Below, piece by piece: positions 44,254 to 52,731 of a DNA stretch of 56,394 nt (position 1 is its first letter; every line of letters starts with the position of its first letter). Origin of the DNA: JBBSEZ01 sp038239195. GTDB taxonomy: Bacteria; Planctomycetota; Planctomycetia; Gemmatales; Gemmataceae. A program made the position numbers and the translations under genes. The notes under the pieces are model-generated. The model was not told the DNA's origin, searched no databases, and saw nothing but the letters and a program-made list of their open reading frames with translations. The stretch lies in the NCBI GenBank assembly GCA_038239195.1, contig JBBSEZ010000011.1:1-56394 (forward strand), in the 5' to 3' direction.

Positions 44254-46437
44254 ATGGCCAGCCCCTATCAACAGCAGGTCTTCCAGCGCAAGCTCGTGTA
44301 CATCGGCGCGATCCTGGTGCTGTTCACCGCTTCGCTGGTGTGGCGGCGCAACGTCATCGACGACCTGGCGGGGCGCCTGGCGATCCGCGAGGAGAGCCGG
44401 GGCGAGGTCGAGGTCACGGGCGCGGCGGTGCGGCTCACCTTGACGGGGCTGCGCGGGCTGGCGACCTGTGTGCTGTGGAACGCGGCCATCGACAAGCAGA
44501 AGAAGAACCAGTGGAACGAGCTGGAGGTGCTGGTCCGCATGGTGACCAAGCTCCAGCCCCACTTCATCACGCCCTGGCTGTTCCAAAGCTGGAACCTCAG
44601 TTACAACGTCTCCGTCGAGTCCGACCGGGTTCGCGACAAATACTACTACATCGCGCGGGGCCTGCAACTGCTGGCCAGCGGCGAGCGCCAGAACCTGCAC
44701 AACCCCGACCTGCGCTGGTCGATGGGCTTCTACCTCCAGAACAAGATCATCCAGAGCGACGAGAGCAACGTCCACCGCTCGCTGTTCCAGCTCAGCCTCA
44801 TCAAGCCCAGCGACCGGGCCCCGGACCGCTTCTGGGGCCGCGACAAGAACGACGTGGCCGTGTTCAAGGATCGCGAGTTTGCCGCCTTCGCCCGCGAGCA
44901 CCCGCAGCTCGTGCGCCGGCTGCGCCTGGGCATCCACCGCGACAACCTCCACGCGAAGCGGCAGCAGTTTACCTGCCAGAAGCCTCAGGACGTCGTGCAG
45001 TTCCTCGACGACAACTGGGAAGTCCCTTCCCTCTACGACGTACCGGCGCGCAAGGAAGGCGCCGCCTCCGACGCGCAGGGCGACCGGGGCGGTCTGCTCG
45101 CCCCGGAGGATCGCTTCCCCGTTCTGCCGCCGCCCGCCGACGCGCGGGGGCGGGCCGGCGAGCGCCCAGTGCGACCGCCCGAGCGGGTGTTCGACCCCGA
45201 GGCCTTGACGACCCTCAACGAGCTGAAGGACGACGTCGATGCCAACGCCATCGGGCACGCGTGGTTCTGCTACGCCCAGGAGCCGATCCCCCCGTGCGGC
45301 GACACGCCCGGCTCGACGCGCGAGGCCACCGACCGCGCCACGCAGCGCAAGCCGAAGCACATGACGACGTTGATCTTCCGCCATTACCCCGCGCAGGCGC
45401 GACGCTTCCAGGCGGAGCGCCTCCAGGCGGAGAGGTGGTTCGACAAGGAAGGGTGGGACGTCGGCGAGCGCGACGACGACCAGGGGTGGAAGGCGGTGGC
45501 GCTCGAACTGCTCCAGATCGCGCCGCGGGAAGAGGGCACGATCGGCGGGGGCCGCGAGTGGTCCCTGGACGCCTGGACCAAGACCAAGGTGGCCTGGCAG
45601 CAGCACGGCGAGCGCAACAAGCTCCTCTTCCTGTCCCCCCAGGCCGAGCGGAACATGCGCGATCTGGCCAAGGCCTACTGGGACCGAATGCGCAGAACGG
45701 GGCAGGCCGCACCGGCGCCGCGGGCCACGTCGGAGGACCTCGCCCGGATGGGGCGCCGGCAGCGGGAAGACCTGGAAGAGTCTCGCTACTCCGGCCGCAT
45801 GCCGCCGACGCGCGAGGAAGACCTCAGCCCCCAGGAGCTGGACGAGCTTCGCGCCGCGCAGTTCATGTTCGAGTGGCGGTTCTACCGCAACGTCAGCAAC
45901 TTCAACGTGCATTACCAGCGCTCGCTGGTGGAAGCAAGGCCCGAGACGGTGGCGGTTCGGAAAGTGTTCTCCCGCGCCGAGGACCTGAACCTGGCCGGCT
46001 CGTGGACGCAAGCCCTCGACCTCTACCGCCGGCCGCGCCGGTTCCCCAACAGCGCGGAGCAACTCAGCCCGCTCGACGCCTGGCTCAAACTGGTGCTCCA
46101 GAAGAACCAGGCGTTCCGCGACCTCGAGGAGACGCAGCAGCAGACGGCCGAGATCCAGATTGCCTACCTCGACCTGTACGACCAGGCAGGCGGGTGGGCC
46201 CTCAAGAAGAAGCTCGCCGGCCTGGCCCCCCTGCTGCCGCTGGTGCCGCCGACTTCGGAAGAGGCCTTTCCGCGCGCGATCGTCGTGGGGCCCTTCGACG
46301 GCACCGATGAAGCAGGCGAACCGATCGTGGCCCGGCAAAACATGGATACCGTGCTCCAGCGCAAGGGCCGTCTGCCAAGGGCGCCGGCTTCGATGCCCAA
46401 GGGCGCCGGCCGGCCCAAACGGCCGCCGCTCAAGTGA
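44254..46437 (+). CDS. Membrane-anchored protein of the ABC unit, unknown family
   Basis: A 727-residue protein with one N-terminal membrane helix (VYIGAILVLFTASLVW, about 15-30) and a large soluble remainder, probably outside. Early motifs are LRGLATCVLWNAAIDKQKK and then TPWLFQSWNLSYNVSVESD, which look like TPR-type helices. A Pro/Arg-rich low-complexity part follows near 45050-45190. AAGGAGGGG before the ATG is strong. Its place after the permease suggests an accessory subunit of the exporter; the family is not known to me. Confidence 0.7.
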   Translation: MASPYQQQVFQRKLVYIGAILVLFTASLVWRRNVIDDLAGRLAIREESRGEVEVTGAAVRLTLTGLRGLATCVLWNAAIDKQKKNQWNELEVLVRMVTKLQPHFITPWLFQSWNLSYNVSVESDRVRDKYYYIARGLQLLASGERQNLHNPDLRWSMGFYLQNKIIQSDESNVHRSLFQLSLIKPSDRAPDRFWGRDKNDVAVFKDREFAAFAREHPQLVRRLRLGIHRDNLHAKRQQFTCQKPQDVVQFLDDNWEVPSLYDVPARKEGAASDAQGDRGGLLAPEDRFPVLPPPADARGRAGERPVRPPERVFDPEALTTLNELKDDVDANAIGHAWFCYAQEPIPPCGDTPGSTREATDRATQRKPKHMTTLIFRHYPAQARRFQAERLQAERWFDKEGWDVGERDDDQGWKAVALELLQIAPREEGTIGGGREWSLDAWTKTKVAWQQHGERNKLLFLSPQAERNMRDLAKAYWDRMRRTGQAAPAPRATSEDLARMGRRQREDLEESRYSGRMPPTREEDLSPQELDELRAAQFMFEWRFYRNVSNFNVHYQRSLVEARPETVAVRKVFSRAEDLNLAGSWTQALDLYRRPRRFPNSAEQLSPLDAWLKLVLQKNQAFRDLEETQQQTAEIQIAYLDLYDQAGGWALKKKLAGLAPLLPLVPPTSEEAFPRAIVVGPFDGTDEAGEPIVARQNMDTVLQRKGRLPRAPASMPKGAGRPKRPPLK

Positions 46438-46465
46438 AAGAATGAAGGGGCCAGGGGGGGAGAGC

Positions 46466-47227
46466 ATGCCCGACGTGATGTTGAGTGTCCTGGCCCACCC
46501 CGACGACGCGGAGTTTCTCTGCGCCGGCGCGCTGGCCCGCCTGGCGGGGGAACATGGCTGGGAGGTACACGTCGCCAGCATGACGCCGGGCGACTGCGGC
46601 TCCGCCGAGCGCCCCGCCGAGGAGATCGCCGCCATCCGCCGCGCGGAAGGCGCCAGCGCGGCGAAGCTGATCGGGGCGACGTATCACTGCCTCGAAGAGC
46701 GCGACCTGCTGATCTTCTACAACGAGCAGGCGCTCGAGCGCGTCACGCGACTCCTGCGGCAGGTTCGGCCACGCATCGTCTTGACGCACAGCCCGGCCGA
46801 TTACGTGCTCGACCACGAGATGACGAGCACCCTCGTGCGCGCCGCCGCCTTTGCGGCGCCAATCCCCAACTTCCTCGCCGGCCGGGGGCTGGGCCCGCCG
46901 CTGGACCAGGTGCCCCACCTCTACTACTGCGACCCGATCGAAGGCAAGGACGCGCTGGGCCGGGAGGTCGAGCCGGGCCTGGTCGTGGACGTCAGCGGCG
47001 TCATCGAGATGAAGGCGGCGATGCTGAAGGCCCACGCCAGCCAGCGCGACTGGCTGCTGAAGCACCACGGGATGGACCAGTACGTGCAGGCGATGCGCGA
47101 CTGGAGCGCCCACCGGGGCAAGGCGCTCGGCGTGGCGTTCGCGGAGGGCTTTCGCCAGCATCGGGGGCACAGTTACCCGCAGGACGATTTGCTCGGGCGC
47201 TTGCTCTCGGTGCCGGCCCAGGCGTAG
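46466..47227 (+). CDS. PIG-L family deacetylase
   Basis: A 253-residue zinc-dependent N-acetylglucosaminide deacetylase-like protein. The metal motif is LAHPDDAEF near the start; TPGDCGSAE and HSPADYVLDHEM carry the remaining site residues. It resembles BshB/MshB-type enzymes that deacetylate GlcNAc-conjugates, but the acceptor is unknown. The ATG after GGGGGGAGAG is chosen over an in-frame ATG at 46442. Confidence 0.85.
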   Translation: MPDVMLSVLAHPDDAEFLCAGALARLAGEHGWEVHVASMTPGDCGSAERPAEEIAAIRRAEGASAAKLIGATYHCLEERDLLIFYNEQALERVTRLLRQVRPRIVLTHSPADYVLDHEMTSTLVRAAAFAAPIPNFLAGRGLGPPLDQVPHLYYCDPIEGKDALGREVEPGLVVDVSGVIEMKAAMLKAHASQRDWLLKHHGMDQYVQAMRDWSAHRGKALGVAFAEGFRQHRGHSYPQDDLLGRLLSVPAQA

Positions 47228-47362
47228 GCGAGCCGGGAGGGCCGCTGGGCGATCGCGCCCGCTCGCCCCGTTACGTCCGCGTTACAATCTTCCCTCTGCT
47301 CTCCCTCGTCTACTCTTTTGGTGAACCGTTTCGCCACCCTTACCCAAGTGAGGCCCTGCGCG

Positions 47363-48502
47363 ATGTTCCGTACTTTCCTGAAGTCTCTGGCCGCCTGCGC
47401 CGTCCTGGGCGTGGGCTTCCTCTCTGCCGACGCTGCCGCCCCGGTGGCCCCCAACAAGGGCAAGGCGAAGGCCCGTCCGAAGGTGGAAGTGGTGTTCTGC
47501 CTGGACACGACGGGCAGCATGGGCGGGCTGATCGACGGCGCCAAGGCGAAGATCTGGGCCATCTGCAACCAGATCGCCGGCGGCCGGCCCACCCCCGACC
47601 TCAAGGTCGGCCTCGTCGCCTTCCGCGACCGCGGCGACGACTACGTGACCAAGGTCTACGACCTCACCGACGACCTCGACGCCATCCACGGCCACCTCAA
47701 GACGTTCCAGGCCGCCGGCGGCGGGGACCACCCCGAGAGCGTGAATCAGGCGCTCTACGACTCGATCCACAAGGTCAAGTGGAGCAAGGACAAGAAGACG
47801 CTGCGCATCGTCTTCCTGGTCGGCGATGCCCCGCCGCACATGGACTATGCCGACGACGTCAAGTATCCCGTCACCTGTCAGGAGGCCTGCAAGCGCGGCA
47901 TCATCATCAACTCCATCCAGTGCGGCACCTGCCCCGACTGCGCCAAGCACTGGAAAGAAATTTGCAAGCGCGCCGAAGGCTCCTACGTCGCCATCCCGGC
48001 GGACGGCGGGGTAATCGCGGCGGTCAGCACCCCGTTCGACGCGCGCCTCGGCGCGCTCAACACGGAGTTGTCGCGCACCACCCTGGTCTACGGGGACAAG
48101 GACGAGAAGAAGGCGGGCGCCGACAAAGCCAAGGGGTCCGTCGCCCTGTCGGCGCCAGTGGCCGCCGAGCGCGTCGCCTTCCAGGCCAGGAACGTCCAGG
48201 TGGCCGCCTTCGACCTGCTCGACAACATCAACCAGGGCAAGGTGAAGCTCGAGGCGGTCAAGAAGGACCAGCTGCCCACGGTCATGCAGAAGATGACGTT
48301 GCCCGAGCAGAAAACGTATCTCAAGAAGATGGAGCAGCGCCGCGCGACGCTCAACAAGGAAGTGCTCGAGCTCGACAAGAAGCGGAGCGATTTCATCGCC
48401 AAGAAGCGGGCCGAGGAAGCCAAGAAGGGCAAGGGCAGCTTCGACCAGCAGGTGATCGAGGTCCTCAAGAAGCAGGCCAAGAAGTTCGACATCGGGTATT
48501 GA
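47363..48502 (+). CDS. Secreted VWA-domain protein
   Basis: A 379-residue protein. A signal peptide (FRTFLKSLAACAVLGVGFL) precedes a von Willebrand A domain with MIDAS motif CLDTTGSMGG. Other acidic metal residues follow, and GDAPPHMDY is a conserved turn. CGTCPDC adds a Cys cluster. The C-terminal 130 residues are Lys/Glu-rich coiled coil. A GTG at 47318 would add 15 residues of poor composition, so the ATG at 47363 is preferred. Function unknown. Confidence 0.85.
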   Translation: MFRTFLKSLAACAVLGVGFLSADAAAPVAPNKGKAKARPKVEVVFCLDTTGSMGGLIDGAKAKIWAICNQIAGGRPTPDLKVGLVAFRDRGDDYVTKVYDLTDDLDAIHGHLKTFQAAGGGDHPESVNQALYDSIHKVKWSKDKKTLRIVFLVGDAPPHMDYADDVKYPVTCQEACKRGIIINSIQCGTCPDCAKHWKEICKRAEGSYVAIPADGGVIAAVSTPFDARLGALNTELSRTTLVYGDKDEKKAGADKAKGSVALSAPVAAERVAFQARNVQVAAFDLLDNINQGKVKLEAVKKDQLPTVMQKMTLPEQKTYLKKMEQRRATLNKEVLELDKKRSDFIAKKRAEEAKKGKGSFDQQVIEVLKKQAKKFDIGY

Positions 48503-48525
48503 GCTATCCCCGAACGTCAAGGCAC

Positions 48526-48564
48526 GGCCCGCGCAGGACCATCCTGCGCGGGCCGCGCCGTTTT
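48526..48564 (+). terminator. Rho-independent-like terminator after the VWA gene
   Basis: A perfect hairpin with 13-base arms (GGCCCGCGCAGGA, 48526-48538, and its complement, 48542-48554) and a 3-base loop is followed by a T-run (48561-48564) after six bases. It lies 24 bases after the VWA stop. Confidence 0.75.
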
Positions 48565-48590
48565 CGGCGACCGGCAGGACCAAGCCTCCC

Positions 48591-48642
48591 TGTAGGACGG
48601 CCCTCCCACGCCGTCTGGCCGGCTCGGGAGGGCCGTCCTACA
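48591..48642. repeat. TGTAGGACGGCCCTCCC palindrome
   Basis: Perfect 17-base arms, 48591-48607 and 48626-48642, with an 18-base loop. It lies between the VWA terminator and the hybrid kinase. The arms lack a T-run, so this is more likely a dispersed repeat than a terminator. Confidence 0.75.
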
Positions 48643-48789
48643 GCAAACCAAGCCCTGCCGGGCGCCGCCAGACGCGAGAGCTCCTTTCCAGGCGAGGCCC
48701 GAAGTGCAATAATGTCAGGGGGCGAAGAGACCGGGCGGGCAAAGGGGCTCGTTGCAGGTAGGGCCGCTTCGCTCCTGTGGGACGGTGAC

Positions 48790-51700
48790 ATGCGCCAGCG
48801 ACGACGCACGGGGGACGGTCCCGACCGGATGGTCGTGGTCGCGGGCGGTCTTGTCGCCGCTTTGGGGCTGACCGTCCTGGTCGGCTGGCACACCGGCCTG
48901 ACGGCCCTGATGCAGCTGCGCGCCGGTCAGGTGCCGACGCAGTACAACACCGCCCTGGGCCTCTTCTTGACCGGCGCGGGGCTTTGCGCGGTCGGGCTCG
49001 GCTTTCCTCGCCTGGCGCGGGCCCCCGGCGCCCTCACGGCGGGGATCGGTGCCTTGACGCTCCTCGAACACCTCTCGGGCGCCAATCTTTTCCTCGACCA
49101 GTTCCTGTTCCGCAGCACTATCCTGGCCCAGACGTCCAGCCCGGGCCGCATGGGCCCCAACACCGCCCTCGGCCTGCTGTTCGCCGGGGCGATCTTGCTC
49201 TTGCCGAGCGGTCGGGGCCGACCGCGATGGGGCCCGCCCGCGGTGGGGGCCTGTAGCGCGGTCCTCCTCGCTCTGGGCGGGACCGCCGTCTTCGGCTACC
49301 TGAGCGGGGTAAGCAGCGCCTACCACTGGGCTCATCTCACCAGCATGTCGCCGCAATCGGCGGGGGGCTTGCTCGCCATTGGCGTCGCGGTCCTCGCCCG
49401 CGCCTGGCGCGACGGCAAGGCGGACGAGGAAACCGCGCCCGCCTGGGGCCCTGCCCTGGTCGGCATCGTTGGGGCGATGGCCACCGTTTGCCTCTGGCAG
49501 GCCCTCGGCGCCGAAGCCGCGCAAGGGGCCTGGGGCTTCCTGCCGCTGGCGACCCTGGTCCTGGGGCTGGGGCTGACCTGCACCCTGGCGCTGACGGTCC
49601 ACACCGCGCGCACGGCCGAGGCGCGCCGCCGCCTGGCCGAGCAAGCCAACCGGGAGCTCGAAAAGGAGATCGCCGAACGAAAGCGCGCGGAGCAGGCCGT
49701 CCGGGAGCAAACCGCCCGCCTCGAGCGCTCCGAAGGGGCCTTGAGCGACCAGACGCGCGCCCTGCGCTCGATCCTCGACAGCATGGTTGAGGGGGTGGTG
49801 GTCGCCGACGAGCGGGGGGCCTTCGTCCACTTCAACCCGGCGGCGGAGCGAATCCTTGGCGTCGGCCGCCTGGCCGTCGCGCCCGAGGAGTGGTCCGAGC
49901 GCTACCGGGTCTTCCTCCCCGACGGGGGAACGCCCTACCCGGCCGCCGACCTCCCCCTCGCCCGGGCCATCCGCGGGGAGGCCGTGGACGAGGCCGAACT
50001 GCTCGTCCGGCGTGCGCAACCGCCGGCAGACGTCTGGCTGAGCTGCACCGCCCGGCCGCTGCGCCACGAGCAAGGCGCCCTGCGCGGGGGCGTGGTCGTC
50101 CTCCGCGACGTGACCGCCGGGAAGCAGGCGGAGGCGGCCCTGCGCGCCAGCGAGGAGCGGGCCCGGCTGATCCTCGACACCGCCCACGAGGCGTTCATCG
50201 CCATGAGCGACCGGGGCGTGATTCTCGAGTGGAATCGTCAGGCCGAAGTGACCTTCGGCTGGTCGCGCGCCGAAGCGGTCGGCCGCGTTCTGGCGGAGCT
50301 CATCGTCCCCCCCCAACACCGCGAGGCGCACCAGGGGGGGCTGAAACATTTCCTGGCGACGGGCGAGGGCCCGGTGCTGAACCGGCGCATCGAGCTCACC
50401 GCCTTGCATCGCGACGGGACCAAGCTCCCGGTCGAGATGACGATCGCCCCGCTGCGCGAGGGGCAGGGCCACACCTTCAACGCTTTCGTTCACGACATCC
50501 GCGAGCGCAAGCAGGCCGAGGAAGCGCTCCGCCATGCCGCGGAGGCCGCCGAGGCCGCGACGCGCGCCAAGAGCGAGTTTCTGGCGAACATGAGCCACGA
50601 GATCCGCACGCCGATGAACGGCGTCCTCGGCATGACCGAGCTCGCGCTGGGCTCGGCGCTCTCGCCAGAGGTGCGCGAATACCTCCAGATGGTGAAGGCG
50701 TCGGGCGACGTCCTGTTGACGGTCATCAACGACGTCCTCGACTTCTCCAAGATCGAGGCGGGCAAGCTCGACCTCGTCCCGGTCGATTTCTCCCTGCGCG
50801 AGGCCCTCGGCGATGCCGTCAAGGCGCTGGCCCTGCCTGCCCACCAGAAGGGGCTGGAACTGGTCGCCCACGTCGAGGCCGAGGTGCCGGACGCCCTGGT
50901 CGGCGATCCCACGCGCCTGCGTCAGGTGCTGATTAACCTGGTGGGCAACGCCATCAAGTTCACCGACAAGGGGGAGGTGGTTGTCCGCGTCGAGCTCGCC
51001 AGCGACGAAGCTGAAGGGGCGACAAGGTGGCCGGGCGACAAGGTGAGCAAAGACGGTGGGGGGCCCGTCACCTTATCACCCGGCCAACTTGTCGCCCTGT
51101 CATTTACGGTGCGCGACACCGGCATCGGCATCTCCCCCGAGAAGCAAGCGCTGATCTTTCGCCCGTTCGAGCAGGCCGACGGTTCGACGACGCGCAAGTA
51201 CGGGGGGAGTGGGCTGGGGTTGACCATCTCCACCAAGCTGGTAGAGATGATGGGCGGGAAGACTTGGGTGGAGAGCGAGGCCGGCAAGGGCAGCACGTTT
51301 CACTTCACCACCTCGTTCGGCATGGCGGAGTCTGCCCCGACGCCGCGCATCGAGGGCGAGGTGGCGAGGTTGCGCGGGCTGGCGGTGCTGGTCGTTGACG
51401 ACAACGCGACGAACCGTCGCGTTCTGAAGGAGTCTCTGACGCGCTGGGGCATGAGGCCGACCCTGGCCGAGAACGGTCCCGCTGCGCTGGTGGCCCTGGC
51501 CCGGGCGGCGAACGCGGGGGAGCCGTTCCCGCTACTGCTGTCCGACGTTCACATGCCCGAGATGGACGGCTTCGCCTTGCTCGAGCGCGTCAAGAACAGC
51601 CCGGGAGGGGCTGCCTCAACGGTGTTGATGCTGTCGTCGAGCGGGCCGTCCGCCGACGCGGCCCGCTGTCGGGAGCTGGGCGTGGCGGCCCACCTGACGA

Positions 51701-52608
51701 AGCCGATCAAACAGTCCGACCTGTTGGAGGCGATCCTCCAGGCGCTGCGTCTCGGTTTCGAGCGCCCGCGCCTGGGCCCGACTGGTTCTTCTCAGGCCGA
51801 AGGAGGGCGGGCCCTGCGCATCCTGCTGGTGGAGGACAACCTCATCAACCAGCGGTTGGCCGCCATCGTTCTGGAGCGTGCGGGGCACGAGGTCGTGGTG
51901 GCCGGCAACGGCAAGGAGGCGCTGGCGGTGCTGGCGTCGGGCGAGGGCTGGCCCGCCTTCGACCTCGTGCTGATGGACGTGCAGATGCCGGAAATGGACG
52001 GCTACGAGGCGACCGCGTCCATCCGCGAGAAGGAACGCGCGAGCGGGGGCCACCTGCCGATCCTGGCGATGACTGCCTACGCCATGAAGGGCGATCGCGA
52101 GCGCTGCCTGGAGGCGGGGATGGACGGCTACCTGGCCAAGCCGGTCCACGAGCCGGACCTGTGGCGGGCGATCGGGGAGCTCGTCCCGGGGGCCGCCACC
52201 TCGGCGCCGGCCCGGCCCGCTGTGGCGGTGCCGTCGCCGAAGGAAGCGGGGGGGCCGGCCGCGCTCGACCGCGCCGGCCTGATGGCGCGGGTGGGTGGGA
52301 AGGCCTCCTTGCTGATCGAGATCGGCCGACTGCTTCTGGACGACGTCGGCCCGCGCTTGCTGCACGAGATCGGTGCCGCTGTCGCCGACAAGGACGCCAA
52401 CCGGCTGCGACGCGCGGCGCACTCCCTCAAGGGCGCGCTGGGCAACCTGTGCGCGGCCCCCGCCTGCGCGGTGGCGCGCCGGCTGGAGGCCATCGCCGTC
52501 GAAGGCGACCTCACCGCCGCGCCCGATGCCGAGCGCGCCTTGTGCGAAGAAATGGAGCGCCTGGCGCGGGAACTGGCCGAGATGATGGAGGCCCCGCCTT
52601 CCTCGTGA
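48790..52608 (+). CDS. Hybrid histidine kinase (multi-TM, PAS-PAS, REC-REC, Hpt)
   Basis: A 1272-residue hybrid sensor kinase. About eight membrane helices fill residues 14-265. A coiled linker leads to two PAS domains (about 325-450 and 455-580). HisKA carries the phospho-His at 603 in FLANMSHEIRTPMNG. HATPase contains NLVGNAIKF, then DTGIGIS and GGSGLGL. The first receiver begins LVVDDN (~869) with its Asp in SDVHMPEMDG. The second begins LLVEDN (~1012) with its Asp in MDVQMPEMDG. The Hpt domain has phospho-His 1211 in RRAAHSLKG. All phosphorelay residues are present. An in-frame repeat is inserted in the ATPase domain (51016-51098). An alternative ATG lies at 48712. Confidence 0.92.
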   Translation: MRQRRRTGDGPDRMVVVAGGLVAALGLTVLVGWHTGLTALMQLRAGQVPTQYNTALGLFLTGAGLCAVGLGFPRLARAPGALTAGIGALTLLEHLSGANLFLDQFLFRSTILAQTSSPGRMGPNTALGLLFAGAILLLPSGRGRPRWGPPAVGACSAVLLALGGTAVFGYLSGVSSAYHWAHLTSMSPQSAGGLLAIGVAVLARAWRDGKADEETAPAWGPALVGIVGAMATVCLWQALGAEAAQGAWGFLPLATLVLGLGLTCTLALTVHTARTAEARRRLAEQANRELEKEIAERKRAEQAVREQTARLERSEGALSDQTRALRSILDSMVEGVVVADERGAFVHFNPAAERILGVGRLAVAPEEWSERYRVFLPDGGTPYPAADLPLARAIRGEAVDEAELLVRRAQPPADVWLSCTARPLRHEQGALRGGVVVLRDVTAGKQAEAALRASEERARLILDTAHEAFIAMSDRGVILEWNRQAEVTFGWSRAEAVGRVLAELIVPPQHREAHQGGLKHFLATGEGPVLNRRIELTALHRDGTKLPVEMTIAPLREGQGHTFNAFVHDIRERKQAEEALRHAAEAAEAATRAKSEFLANMSHEIRTPMNGVLGMTELALGSALSPEVREYLQMVKASGDVLLTVINDVLDFSKIEAGKLDLVPVDFSLREALGDAVKALALPAHQKGLELVAHVEAEVPDALVGDPTRLRQVLINLVGNAIKFTDKGEVVVRVELASDEAEGATRWPGDKVSKDGGGPVTLSPGQLVALSFTVRDTGIGISPEKQALIFRPFEQADGSTTRKYGGSGLGLTISTKLVEMMGGKTWVESEAGKGSTFHFTTSFGMAESAPTPRIEGEVARLRGLAVLVVDDNATNRRVLKESLTRWGMRPTLAENGPAALVALARAANAGEPFPLLLSDVHMPEMDGFALLERVKNSPGGAASTVLMLSSSGPSADAARCRELGVAAHLTKPIKQSDLLEAILQALRLGFERPRLGPTGSSQAEGGRALRILLVEDNLINQRLAAIVLERAGHEVVVAGNGKEALAVLASGEGWPAFDLVLMDVQMPEMDGYEATASIREKERASGGHLPILAMTAYAMKGDRERCLEAGMDGYLAKPVHEPDLWRAIGELVPGAATSAPARPAVAVPSPKEAGGPAALDRAGLMARVGGKASLLIEIGRLLLDDVGPRLLHEIGAAVADKDANRLRRAAHSLKGALGNLCAAPACAVARRLEAIAVEGDLTAAPDAERALCEEMERLARELAEMMEAPPSS
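51016..51098. repeat. Palindromic repeat inserted in the kinase ATPase coding region
   Basis: 31-base arms (51016-51046 and 51068-51098) match as an inverted repeat at 27 of 31 positions. Translated, they give ATRWPGDKVSKDGGGPVTLSPGQLVALSF-like sequence, with VTLSP peptides of a kind I associate with repeats in planctomycetes. The element lies in a loop between strands of the HATPase domain and keeps the frame. Confidence 0.7.
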
Positions 52609-52731
52609 GGCCGAAGGGAGGCGCTCTTGCGGCTGCGGCCTGGCGTCGCCGACTTCCCTTCGCCAGCGGCACCATTCTTGCTTCCAATCCACTCGGTGCC
52701 TGTCCCTCTTCCTTGAAGGGCTGACGTTCCG

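Noticed and set aside
48715..50871. Long minus frame opposite the hybrid kinase
   Set aside because: It covers PAS and HisKA coding regions and has only shadow composition.
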